From positions 20,920-84,919 of the forward strand of contig QHUT01000062.1 of assembly GCA_003222055.1 (NCBI GenBank): a stretch of DNA of 64,000 bases, read 5' to 3'. The first letter of the stretch is position 1, and each line of letters begins with the position of its first letter. The notes below the pieces were generated by a model, which was not told the origin of the DNA, made no database searches, and saw only the letters and a list, made by a program, of their open reading frames with translations. The stretch is from Gemmatimonadota bacterium. Lineage in GTDB: Bacteria; Gemmatimonadota; Gemmatimonadetes; Gemmatimonadales; GWC2-71-9. Shown here piece by piece: positions 1 to 7,871 of this stretch. Made by a program: the position numbers and the translations under genes.

Positions 1-475
1 GCCGCAGATCGGCGATGCTCCCATCGCTCGTGACCTCGTCCGTGTAGCGCTCCAGCGTGCCGCGCAGCGCGACCGAGTCGCGCAAGGTCACGTCCCAGGA
101 GCGATCGAGGTAGGTCGTGAAGCCCGCGGCGATCGCGAGTCGCCGATGCACCCGCCCCGCAACGTTCAGCAGCGGGAATCGCGTGGCGCGCAACGCGGTG
201 GTCGTCCCGGCAATTTCGGCGTCGCGGTACGAGGCGCTTTGCATCGCGGTGGCGGTGAGCTGCGGGACGTCCGCCAGCCCGGCTTCGGTGAGCGCAGACA
301 GCGGGTCGAACGGACCGAACGCTCCTCCCGTCGAGCGGGAACGCACCGATTCCCAGCGGCCCGGCGTTCCCGGCCCGCGGATACCGAATTGCGAGTCCTG
401 CGCGCGGACCACAGCCCCGCCCGTAAGGACTGAGCCGAGCAGGACCAGAACGGTGATGCGGGTGACCCGTGTCAT
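1..475 (-). CDS. Secreted protein of unknown function, 3' end cut by window edge
   Basis: Reading down from an ATG at 475 gives an open frame of 158 codons that runs off the left edge. The N-terminus is a typical signal peptide (basic MTRVTR, a hydrophobic stretch, then a likely cleavage near VRAQ). The mature part begins DSQFGIRGPG and is rich in alternating polar and hydrophobic residues, which would suit an outer-membrane or surface beta protein; this is inference only. Its ATG overlaps the TGA of the upstream lipoprotein gene, so the two are probably co-translated and may work together. I do not recognise a family. Confidence 0.6.
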   Translation of the reverse strand, partial: MTRVTRITVLVLLGSVLTGGAVVRAQDSQFGIRGPGTPGRWESVRSRSTGGAFGPFDPLSALTEAGLADVPQLTATAMQSASYRDAEIAGTTTALRATRFPLLNVAGRVHRRLAIAAGFTTYLDRSWDVTLRDSVALRGTLERYTDEVTSDGSIADLR

Positions 476-1716
476 GGTGCTCCGAAGGGGAAGCGTCGCA
501 CGAACGTGATGCGCAGCGCCGGCCGGAAGGCCTGGGCGAGCGAGGGATAGAACCGGATCAGCGAGAAGGACGTCGCTTCCTGCTCGGCCCGCAGCACGAG
601 GGTCGTCGCCCGGGTCGTGTCGGATGCCCAGAACTGCAACAGGTTCGTCACCTCGATCCGCACGGTGTCGCTGATGCCGATGCGCACGACGGTGGTATCG
701 GTGCGCGTCGCGTCGACGATGATGGGAGACTTGGCGCCGACGTCCGTGAACACGGTGTGCGCCTCGACCACGAACGAATCCGACGGCGCGCCCCGCACCG
801 GAGCGGCGGGGACGAGCGTGAGCGTCCCGCGGATGATCTGGGACGAGTCGCGGATGAAGCGCGGGAACGCCACGCGCAGGATGCTGCGGGCCGACGGCAC
901 GCCGCCGACCGCCAGGGTGGAATCGGGCGGCGGCGGCGGTGGATCGAAGACGAAACTCGCGAAGGCGGCCCCCCGCAGGGCGGGCGTGCGCGCCACGGGC
1001 GTGCCCGCTGAGTCCACGCGCAAGTACCATTGCCACAACAGGGTGGACTTGGTGAGGGCGATGCTGGCGAGCGAGTCGGCCGAGACGCGCACGCCGTAGG
1101 CGGCCGTGCCGGAATCGGTTGGTCCCACATAGCGCCCCGCTGTGCTGTCGAGCTTCAGGTTCAACACCAGGACATGATTGACCGTGTCGACCACCACGCT
1201 GTCGCCCGTGAGCGTGTCCTTGCGCCCCGGAAGCGCCAGCAGCGTGTCGATGTTCACCGTCTTGACGAGTGAGTCGGTGAATGGACCCGTCAGGTCGGTG
1301 AACGTCGTCGTCGAATCGATGGTGCTCGGCAGCCGGTAGAACCGGAGCGAGAGATTGTGCGCCCCGGTGTCGCGCCGCGCCACGGTGAGCTGCAGGCGCG
1401 CCGAATCCGCGCCCAGGATCGCGCCCGTATCGGTGGCGCTCAACACGAAGGTCGGCCCGAAGCCCATGATCCGGAAGATCGGCCGCCCGTCGACGATGCC
1501 GGGGAGGTCAGCCGCGAGCATCAGCGAGGCGTGCGGCTCCGTCACGTAGCCGCGGAACGCCGAGTCACGCGCGATGATGCTCGTCAGCACCGTGTCGACG
1601 ATCTGGATCTGACCCGAGGGACAGAACGACGGACACGCCCCGGGAGCGGACACACGCTCCACGCAGGCGACCGCCAGCAGCACCGCGCCGATCAACGCCG
1701 CGCGCCGCGCCATCAT
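472..1716 (-). CDS. Predicted lipoprotein of unknown function
   Basis: A 414-residue protein. The start is the ATG at 1716, which overlaps the cdd stop; the longer open frame above it is inside cdd. The N-terminus MMARRAALIGAVLLAVAC is a signal peptide ending in a lipobox-like A-V-A-C, so the mature protein would be lipid-anchored at Cys18. The body is rich in Ser, Thr and Asp with many predicted strands and has a run of seven prolines near residue 265. The C-terminal stretch (strands ending RPALRITFVRR) resembles the end of DNRLRE-type beta domains, but this similarity is weak. It is the fourth gene of the alr-deoB-cdd operon and precedes a secreted protein. Confidence 0.6.
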   Translation of the reverse strand: MMARRAALIGAVLLAVACVERVSAPGACPSFCPSGQIQIVDTVLTSIIARDSAFRGYVTEPHASLMLAADLPGIVDGRPIFRIMGFGPTFVLSATDTGAILGADSARLQLTVARRDTGAHNLSLRFYRLPSTIDSTTTFTDLTGPFTDSLVKTVNIDTLLALPGRKDTLTGDSVVVDTVNHVLVLNLKLDSTAGRYVGPTDSGTAAYGVRVSADSLASIALTKSTLLWQWYLRVDSAGTPVARTPALRGAAFASFVFDPPPPPPDSTLAVGGVPSARSILRVAFPRFIRDSSQIIRGTLTLVPAAPVRGAPSDSFVVEAHTVFTDVGAKSPIIVDATRTDTTVVRIGISDTVRIEVTNLLQFWASDTTRATTLVLRAEQEATSFSLIRFYPSLAQAFRPALRITFVRRFPFGAP

Positions 1717-2114
1717 GGCAAGAGCGCCGTCTTCGCAAATGCGTCCGGCAGGAGATCGCGCAGCACCCAGCGCCGCTCGGTCCTTGGCCCTACGGCGATC
1801 ACTTCGAGATCGAGCCCGAACTCGGCGAGCAGCTGGCGGCAGGCGCCGCACGGCGAGGCCGGTGGATCGACGTCGGTAGCCACCACGATACGACGGAACG
1901 CGCGCGTCCCCGCTCCTCCCCCATCCGCCACGGCCGCCCCGATCGCCATCCGCTCGGCGCAGATCGTGAGCCCGTACGACGCGCTCTCGACGTTGGTCCC
2001 CACGTACACCCCGCCGTCGGCCGCTTCGAGCGCCGCGCCGACGCGAAACTTGCTGTAGGGACAGTAGGCGTGCTGCTTGACGTCGCGCGCCCGGCGCACC
2101 AGCTCCGCGCTCAA
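1713..2114 (-). CDS. cdd: Cytidine deaminase
   Basis: Deaminates cytidine and deoxycytidine to uridine and deoxyuridine in the cytosol (pyrimidine salvage). At 133 residues it has the size of the homotetrameric single-domain class. The zinc site is visible: CAE at residues 52-54 (Cys ligand and proton-shuttling Glu) and PCGACRQ at 88-94 (two Cys ligands). The N-terminal substrate motif YCPYSKFRVGAAL is intact. Its ATG overlaps the deoB stop (ATGA), and its product links naturally to deoB, which handles the pentose phosphates released in nucleoside breakdown. Confidence 0.95.
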   Translation of the reverse strand: MSAELVRRARDVKQHAYCPYSKFRVGAALEAADGGVYVGTNVESASYGLTICAERMAIGAAVADGGGAGTRAFRRIVVATDVDPPASPCGACRQLLAEFGLDLEVIAVGPRTERRWVLRDLLPDAFAKTALLP

Positions 2115-3304
2115 GCCCGGATCTCCGGAAGGAACGACGTCCCGGCCGCGAGCGGTGGGGGCGGCACCTCGAAGAACTCGGCCACGGTCGCGCCCATGTC
2201 GGCGAAGCTGCGCCGCTCGCCCAACGGGCGCGCCCGCACGCGGCCCCCCAGCACCAGGATCGGGACCGCCTCCCGGGAATGATCGGTCGACGGTGTCGTC
2301 GGGTCGTTCCCGTGGTCGGCGGTCAGGATGATCACGTCGTCTCCGGTGGCGCGGGCCTCGAGCCGGGGGATCCAGGCGTCCAGCTCCCGCAGCCCCTCAT
2401 GAAACCCCGCGACGTCGTTGCGGTGCCCCCACGTCTGGTCGAACTCGATCACGTTCACGAAGATGAATCCCCTCTCCGTCTCGTCCAGCGCTCGTTCGAC
2501 CAGCCGGTACGCGTGCCGGTTGGTCGGCGTGTGCTCGCTCGCGATGTTCCGGCCCGCGAACAGGTCGTCCACCTTGCCGATCCCGACCCGCGGCACGCCG
2601 GCCGCGGCGAGCCGGTCGAGCAGCGTCTCGCCCACCGGCTCGATCGAGAAGTCCTTGCGGCCGGACGTCCGCTGGTACGCGCCCGGCCGCCCCGTGAAGG
2701 GCCGCGCGATCACCCGGCTCACCGCGTGCTCGCCCACGAGCAGCTCCCGCGCCGCCCGGCAGCCCCGATACAGCTCGTCCGGCCGCACGGTGTGCTCGTG
2801 CGCCGCGACCTGGAAAACCGAGTCCGCCGATGTGTATACGATCCACTTGCCCGTGCGCTGATGCTCCTCGCCCAGCTCGGCGATGATCTGGGTACCCGAG
2901 GCGGGCCGGTTGCCCAACCAACCACGGCCAGTGCGTCGCGCAAAGTCCTCCAGCAGCGACGTGGGGAAGCCGTTCGGGTACGTCCGGAACGCGAGCTTCA
3001 GCACGATGCCGCAGATCTCCCAATGCCCCGTGGTCGAGTCTTTGCCGGCGGACGCCGGGAGGGCCACACCGTAGGCGGCCACTGGCCCATCCCCGGGCTT
3101 GCGCCCGGGGTCAACCCCAGACGTGAGGCCGAGAATGGGTCGGCATTTCCCCAGCCCCAGGCGCTCCAGGTTCGGCAGTCGCAATCCCCCTACCGCGCGC
3201 GCCACGTTCCCGAGCGTGTCGGACCCGGCATCGCCGTAGGCCGCCTGGTCGGGACACGCCCCGATGCCGAGCCCGTCCAGCACGATGATGGCGGCGCGCT
3301 TCAC
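2111..3304 (-). CDS. deoB: Phosphopentomutase
   Basis: Interconverts ribose (or deoxyribose) 1-phosphate and 5-phosphate, joining nucleoside phosphorolysis to central carbon metabolism; cytosolic. The protein has 397 residues, normal for the family. It shows the alkaline-phosphatase-fold metal motifs: VLDGLGIGACPD at 8-19, YGDAGSDTLGN at 23-33, the phosphorylated-threonine loop KDSTTGHWE at 88-96, an FDQTWGHRND motif and a TADHGNDP motif near the C-terminus. It lies between alr and cdd with 4-base overlaps on both sides. A purine nucleoside phosphorylase that would feed it is encoded at 58.2-59.0 kb. Confidence 0.95.
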   Translation of the reverse strand: MKRAAIIVLDGLGIGACPDQAAYGDAGSDTLGNVARAVGGLRLPNLERLGLGKCRPILGLTSGVDPGRKPGDGPVAAYGVALPASAGKDSTTGHWEICGIVLKLAFRTYPNGFPTSLLEDFARRTGRGWLGNRPASGTQIIAELGEEHQRTGKWIVYTSADSVFQVAAHEHTVRPDELYRGCRAARELLVGEHAVSRVIARPFTGRPGAYQRTSGRKDFSIEPVGETLLDRLAAAGVPRVGIGKVDDLFAGRNIASEHTPTNRHAYRLVERALDETERGFIFVNVIEFDQTWGHRNDVAGFHEGLRELDAWIPRLEARATGDDVIILTADHGNDPTTPSTDHSREAVPILVLGGRVRARPLGERRSFADMGATVAEFFEVPPPPLAAGTSFLPEIRA

Positions 3305-4392
3305 CGGTACACGCGCGGCAGCCGGGGCCCGAGCCCGGCCAGGAGCTCGTGCTGCACCATCCCGCTCCAGGCGGCGAACTGATCCAGCGTATTCCCCTGC
3401 CCGTCCACGTCACCGATCAGGGTCACGACGTCACCCACCGCGGCGCGACCGTCACCCACGTCGACCATGGTGAGGTCCATCGTCACGAGCCCGATCACGG
3501 CACAGCGTGCACCGTTCAGGAGCACGGTCGCTTCGCCCTTCAGGCCGAGCGAGCGTCGTAGCCCGTCGGCGTAGCCGATCCCGAGCGTGGCTACGGTCGT
3601 ATCGCGCGACGCGGTCCAGGACGCCGAGTAGCTGACGCTCTCGCCGCGCCGCACCTTGCGGATGCTCACCACGCGCGCACGCAGCGCAATCGCGGGTTTG
3701 CCGCTCGGCAACCCCTCGCCGGGCGATGCGCCGTACAGATAGATGCCGGGGCGAATCACATCCAGCGCGAACGGCTTGCCCCGGAGCGCCGCCGCGCTGT
3801 TCGCCACGTGCAGGAGCGGCGGGCGGCGCGTGAGGCGTGCTACCGCGGCCTTGAAACGCTCGAGCTGCGCGTCGGCCGAGCCGTCGCGCCGGTCGGCCGA
3901 GTGAAAATGCGTATAGCAGCCCTCGAGGTACGGCGTGTCGAGCAGACCGGCGAGCGGCTCGAGCTCGTCCCAGCGCACGCCCGACCGACCCATTCCCGTG
4001 TCGATCTCGAGGTGAAACGGGCCGCCGCGCCCCTCGCGCGCGATCCAGGCGTGAATGCTGGCGCGGTCACCGAGCGCGGGCGTCAACCGGTGCGCATGGT
4101 AGGCGTCGAACAAGTCGGGTCGGGCCGGCATGAACACGAGCACGGGCCGCGCGATCCCCGAGGCCCGCAGCTCGGCGCCCTCCTCGATCGTCGCAACGCC
4201 GTAGCCCCAGGGCTCGAGCGGCTCCAGCACCCGGGAAATTGCAACGGCTCCCACCCCGTATGCGTTCGCCTTCACCACCGGGAGGAGCCGTGTACCCGCC
4301 ACGCGTGCAACGGTGCGGGCGTTTTCGACGACCGCGGCGAGGTCCACTTCGACCCAGGCGCGCGCGTCGCGCCCGCTCGGAGACGCGTTCAC
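3301..4392 (-). CDS. alr: Alanine racemase
   Basis: PLP enzyme that converts L-Ala to D-Ala for peptidoglycan. The PLP lysine is in VVKANAYG (Lys41 from the chosen start), and the catalytic tyrosine region SYSASW and the GIGYADGLRR motif are present. I chose the GTG at 4392, which gives MNASPSGRDARAWVEVDL and a normal short N-terminus. An in-frame TTG at 4431 gives 13 more residues but falls within a plausible -35 box. The 3' end overlaps the deoB start by 4 bases. The gene is divergent from mazG. Family assignment is secure; the start is less so. Confidence 0.92.
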   Translation of the reverse strand: MNASPSGRDARAWVEVDLAAVVENARTVARVAGTRLLPVVKANAYGVGAVAISRVLEPLEPWGYGVATIEEGAELRASGIARPVLVFMPARPDLFDAYHAHRLTPALGDRASIHAWIAREGRGGPFHLEIDTGMGRSGVRWDELEPLAGLLDTPYLEGCYTHFHSADRRDGSADAQLERFKAAVARLTRRPPLLHVANSAAALRGKPFALDVIRPGIYLYGASPGEGLPSGKPAIALRARVVSIRKVRRGESVSYSASWTASRDTTVATLGIGYADGLRRSLGLKGEATVLLNGARCAVIGLVTMDLTMVDVGDGRAAVGDVVTLIGDVDGQGNTLDQFAAWSGMVQHELLAGLGPRLPRVYR

Positions 4393-4402
4393 AGGCGCGC
4401 GA

Positions 4403-4431
4403 AAGCTATCCGGCGTAGTGGGTAAATGCAA
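4403..4431 (-). promoter_or_regulatory. Candidate promoter of the alr operon
   Basis: On the minus strand TTGCAT (4431-4426) is followed after exactly 17 bases by TAGCTT (4408-4403). Transcription would start within a few bases of the GTG at 4392, giving a very short leader or none. This is a by-eye match to a sigma-70 promoter. Confidence 0.3.
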
Positions 4432-4460
4432 GGCGAAAAAGGGGTTAAACTCCAGGGACC

Positions 4461-5219
4461 ATGTCCGACACCGCCCTCGCTTTCGCCCGCGCCCTCACGT
4501 TGGTGCGCGACCTGCGCGCGCGCTGCCCCTGGGACCACGTCCAGACCCGCGACACGCTGCGCCCGTACCTCGTGGAGGAAGCGCTCGAGCTCGACCAGGC
4601 GTTGCGTCAGGGCGAGCCCGACGCCGTGCGCGACGAGCTGGGCGACCTGCTGCTGCACCTCGCCTTCCAGATCGTGATCGGGGAAGAGCGCGGCGAGTTC
4701 GACGCGGAGACCGTGACGCGCACGCTCGAGGAAAAGATGTGGCGACGGCATCCGCATCTGTTCGGGCGCGGCGACAAGCCGCCAACGTGGGAACTCGGGA
4801 AGGGGGAAACGGGAAAGGGGAAACGTGGCGTCCTCGAGGGGATGCCGGCCACCCTGCCCCCCTTGCTGATGGCCTACCGGCTCCAGGAGCGCGCCGCCGG
4901 CGTGGGGTTCGACTGGCCGGACGCGACGGGACCGATGCAGAAGGTGAGGGAGGAGATCGCGGAGGTGGAGCGGGAAACGGGAAAGGGGAAACGGGAAAGG
5001 TTGGGGGATGAGCTGGGCGACCTCCTGTTCGCGGTCGTCAACCTCTCGCGCAAGTTGGGCATTGATCCCCGTGCGGCGCTCGAGCAAGCGAACGACAAGT
5101 TCACGCGGCGCTTCGAGGCCGTGGAGCGGCTGGCCGAGCAGCGCGGGCTCGATCTCGGACGCGCCGGTCTGGCGGAGCTGGACCGGTTGTGGGACGAGGT
5201 GAAGGCCCAGTCCTCGTAG
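4461..5219 (+). CDS. mazG: Nucleoside triphosphate pyrophosphohydrolase MazG
   Basis: Hydrolyses (d)NTPs to NMP and pyrophosphate, a house-cleaning role. The 252-residue protein has the two tandem MazG domains: the first holds RCPWDHVQT, EEALEL and ELGDLLLHLAFQ, the second EIAEVE, ELGDLLFAVVNLSRK and ANDKFTRRFE (helical metal-binding EExxE/ExxD layout). It is one of only two plus-strand genes. Two stretches between conserved motifs (LGKGETGKGKRG and RETGKGKRER) are encoded by 7-base tandem repeats at 4789-4823 and 4971-4998. They keep the frame and look like late insertions in surface loops. Confidence 0.93.
   Translation: MSDTALAFARALTLVRDLRARCPWDHVQTRDTLRPYLVEEALELDQALRQGEPDAVRDELGDLLLHLAFQIVIGEERGEFDAETVTRTLEEKMWRRHPHLFGRGDKPPTWELGKGETGKGKRGVLEGMPATLPPLLMAYRLQERAAGVGFDWPDATGPMQKVREEIAEVERETGKGKRERLGDELGDLLFAVVNLSRKLGIDPRAALEQANDKFTRRFEAVERLAEQRGLDLGRAGLAELDRLWDEVKAQSS
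4789..4823 (+). repeat. 7-base tandem repeat inside mazG, array 1
   Basis: Five consecutive 7-base units of the form (C/G)GGGAAA; the first two are degenerate (GGGAACT, CGGGAAG) and the next three are GGGGAAA, CGGGAAA, GGGGAAA. It encodes a Gly/Lys-rich loop of MazG. Confidence 0.85.
4971..4998 (+). repeat. 7-base tandem repeat inside mazG, array 2
   Basis: Four perfect-period units CGGGAAA, CGGGAAA, GGGGAAA, CGGGAAA, in the same orientation and with the same unit as array 1 about 150 bases upstream. It encodes a Lys/Gly/Arg-rich stretch just before the second ELGDLL motif. Confidence 0.85.
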
Positions 5220-5273
5220 AGATCGAATTCCTCCGCCCCCGGCCATGACACGATGACCGAGCGCAGGGGACCG

Positions 5274-5984
5274 TCACGGCACCAAGCGATAACCAACCTT
5301 CCAAACCGTGACGATGTGTTGCGGCCGGGACGCGTCGCGCTCGAGCTTACGCCGGAGCTCGGCCACGTGGGCGTCCACGGTCCGCGTCGTGACGGCGGAC
5401 GAATAGCCCCACACGTCGCGGAGCAGCTCGACGCGACTCGCCACACGACCCCCCTTCCGCATGAGGGCCAGGAGCAGCTCGAAAGCCTTTGGCGTGAGCG
5501 CCACGTCCCTGCCGCCGCGCCGGACGCGGTGGTCCGCCTCATCGATTTCGATGTCCCCGACGCGGCGTGCCGCGGGCCGCGCCGTGCGTCGCAGAATCGC
5601 CTCGATCCGGACCAGCAGCTCCATCACGCCGAATGGCTTCGTGACGTAGTCATCGGCGCCGAGACGAAAGCCCCGTACCTTGTCCACCTCCTGACCCCGC
5701 GCCGTCAGGATCAGTACGGGCATGTCGAGGCCGTCGCGGCGCAGGCGCGCGAGCACGTCGTATCCCTCGATGTCGGGGAGCATGAGGTCGAGGATGACGA
5801 GCGCCGGGCGACTGGCCCCCGCCTTGCGGAGCCCCTCCGCGCCGGTGTAGGCGACATCGACTTCATAGCCCTCGACCTCGAGGTTGGCGCGGAGCCCTCC
5901 AGCCAGGTCGCGCTGGTCCTCGATGACGAGGATATTCGTCGCCGTCGCCTCGGACTGCGGGCGAACGTGGTTCGCTGCGTTCAC
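5274..5984 (-). CDS. OmpR/PhoB-family response regulator
   Basis: A 236-residue two-domain regulator. The receiver domain (about 17-130) has the acidic pair ED (22-23), phospho-acceptor Asp66 in VILDLMLPD and Lys116 in YVTKPF. The C-terminal winged helix (about 140-236) carries LTPKAFELL and the recognition segment TTRTVDAHVAELRRKLE. The start is the GTG at 5984, 11 bases after the stop of the histidine kinase gene upstream, so the pair is one transcription unit with the kinase first. It is likely to bind 11-base-spaced direct repeats; one such pair lies upstream of the kinase gene. Confidence 0.9.
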   Translation of the reverse strand: MNAANHVRPQSEATATNILVIEDQRDLAGGLRANLEVEGYEVDVAYTGAEGLRKAGASRPALVILDLMLPDIEGYDVLARLRRDGLDMPVLILTARGQEVDKVRGFRLGADDYVTKPFGVMELLVRIEAILRRTARPAARRVGDIEIDEADHRVRRGGRDVALTPKAFELLLALMRKGGRVASRVELLRDVWGYSSAVTTRTVDAHVAELRRKLERDASRPQHIVTVWKVGYRLVP

Positions 5985-5995
5985 GGTCGACAAGG

Positions 5996-7669
5996 CTACC
6001 AGGCCTGTGCTGCCACCGACTCCTGTTCGTGATCGGGTGGGAGGTGCCTCGCAGGCTCCGCGCGTGTGGCCGCCGCCACGGCCACGCTCACGCGCGTCCC
6101 GCGCCCGCCCGGCCCGGACTCGATCCACACGCGGCCGGCATGAGCCGCGACGAGCTCCGCCACGACCGTGAGACCGATCCCCGCGCCCGCCGCGGTGTGA
6201 TGCTGCGACGGCGCTCCCTGGGCGAACGGCTCGAACACCTTGTGCCGTTGGGACGGCGGAATGCCCGGCCCCTGGTCGGTCACCGATACCACGACATCAC
6301 CGCCCGTCCGGCCCACAGCGACCGTGACGTGCTGACCCTCGGGGCCGAACTTCACGGCATTGTCGAGCAGGTTGATGAGCACCTGTCGCAGGGCGTCGCG
6401 CTCGATCAGGGCAATGCACCCCTCGGCCAGCTCCGCGCGCAGCTCGACCCGGGCGGCCGCCGCGAGCGGGCTGAACGCCCGCACGGCATCGCGCACGTCG
6501 TCAGCGACGTCGCGCGGCTCGGGGCGCAGGGGCCGCCCGCCGGCCTCGGCCCGCGAGAAGCGGAGCACGCTCTCCACCAGATTCGCGAGGCGACGCGCTT
6601 CCCGGAAGATGACCGAGAGAAAGTGCTGCCGCTCGTCACCGGAGCGCTCGCGGTGGAGCAGGAGCGTCTCGCTGAACATCGAGATTTGGGCGAGCGGCGT
6701 GCGCAGCTCGTGGGACACACTGGCGACGAATTGCGTCCGAAGCCGGGCGAGCTCGCGGCCGCGGCGGAGCTGCACCAGCGCCATCGCGGCAACGGCGACC
6801 GACGCCCCGAAGAGCAGCAGCAGCATCGGGAGCCGAGAGCTGGGCACGCCGCCGATAAGGAGCAGGGACGCTGCTGCCGGCCGCAACGCGACCGTCGTGA
6901 CCAGCCTGCCGCCCTGGACCGGGGTCGTGTCGCTGGCTCTCAAGCGGTAATCCTCGGCGGAGCCCAGCGCGAACAGCAACCCTCCATCCGCGCGCCGTAC
7001 CTCGAGCGCCAGCACGCTGTCGAGCGGCCGACGCCCGACGAGCGACGGGGGAAGGAGAGGCTTCTCGCGCGCGAGGCGGCGGAGATGCTCCACCAGCGTG
7101 GAGGGCTCGCCTTCGACCCCGTACACGGCACGCGGCCGGCTGTCGATTCCGCGAACCACACCATAGGCGATCGCGCGATGGACGCCGCCAAGCGTGTCGA
7201 TCAGCATCCGGACCGGCTGGTCGCCGGGAGCGGCCGCGAGCGCCGCGAGCCGTGAGACCAGCACGCCCCGCGTCGCTTGATCGGGCGCAGTTCCCGCCAA
7301 GACGAGAGCGCCCCCGAGATCCATGCGAAAGGCGAAGCGCGCGACCCGTCCGATGCCGCAGGCCGTGCTGTCACCAAACCGCACGATGACGTCGGGCGGC
7401 GGCAAGGGACCCGCTGTCGCCCCACGCTCCCCGAACAGGTGGTCGACGGCGTGGAGGCTGACGCGCGCGGTCTGCGCCAAGAACTCGCCGGCGTCCCGCG
7501 AAAACTGCCAGGCGGCGAACGCTGCGTAATCGCGCAGCGCGCGCTCGGCCGTCGCACGGTGCGAGGACTCAACTCGCCGCGCGTGATAGATCAGCCCGCC
7601 CACGAGCGCCGGCAGCACCAGCAACGCGACGGGAATGACGCCCTGGCCCAGCGAGGATCGGCGGATCAT
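5996..7669 (-). CDS. Membrane sensor histidine kinase
   Basis: A 557-residue inner-membrane sensor kinase, partner of the response regulator just downstream. It has an N-terminal membrane segment (about 11-28), a periplasmic sensor region of about 250 residues with no family I recognise, a second membrane segment (about 280-300), the HisKA phospho-acceptor in SVSHELRTPL (His320), and an HATPase domain with LINLLDNAVKFG, DQGPGIP and GAGIGLTV. The ATG at 7669 was chosen because GGGAG lies 7 bases upstream and it leaves a normal N-terminus; the longer open frame above it is not supported. The signal sensed cannot be told from sequence. Confidence 0.9.
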   Translation of the reverse strand: MIRRSSLGQGVIPVALLVLPALVGGLIYHARRVESSHRATAERALRDYAAFAAWQFSRDAGEFLAQTARVSLHAVDHLFGERGATAGPLPPPDVIVRFGDSTACGIGRVARFAFRMDLGGALVLAGTAPDQATRGVLVSRLAALAAAPGDQPVRMLIDTLGGVHRAIAYGVVRGIDSRPRAVYGVEGEPSTLVEHLRRLAREKPLLPPSLVGRRPLDSVLALEVRRADGGLLFALGSAEDYRLRASDTTPVQGGRLVTTVALRPAAASLLLIGGVPSSRLPMLLLLFGASVAVAAMALVQLRRGRELARLRTQFVASVSHELRTPLAQISMFSETLLLHRERSGDERQHFLSVIFREARRLANLVESVLRFSRAEAGGRPLRPEPRDVADDVRDAVRAFSPLAAAARVELRAELAEGCIALIERDALRQVLINLLDNAVKFGPEGQHVTVAVGRTGGDVVVSVTDQGPGIPPSQRHKVFEPFAQGAPSQHHTAAGAGIGLTVVAELVAAHAGRVWIESGPGGRGTRVSVAVAAATRAEPARHLPPDHEQESVAAQAW

Positions 7670-7743
7670 GAGAGCGCTCCCGGTCGAAGACCAGCTCACC
7701 TGGCAGCAAGATATGTGCGCGCGGCGCGGAGGGGCTACCGGAG

Positions 7744-7762
7744 TTGTAAGAGAATTGTGAAA
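7744..7762. promoter_or_regulatory. Candidate operator: 11-base-spaced direct repeat
   Basis: In the 202-base divergent gap between the kinase gene and the membrane/phosphatase fusion, TTGTAAGAGAATTGTGAAA contains two TTGTRA-like half sites offset by 11 bases. That spacing is the usual layout for OmpR/PhoB-family regulators, so it may be bound by the regulator encoded here and act in both directions. Nothing else stands out in 7670-7871. Confidence 0.35.
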
Positions 7763-7871
7763 GGTCAGCGAAACCGGCCATCGCACTTCTCGTGAAGATT
7801 CCGCACAAATCCGGCGCCGCCACGGGGCCCGCTGGTGCGAAGCTGCCGGGGTCACCAACCGGCTCTCGACC

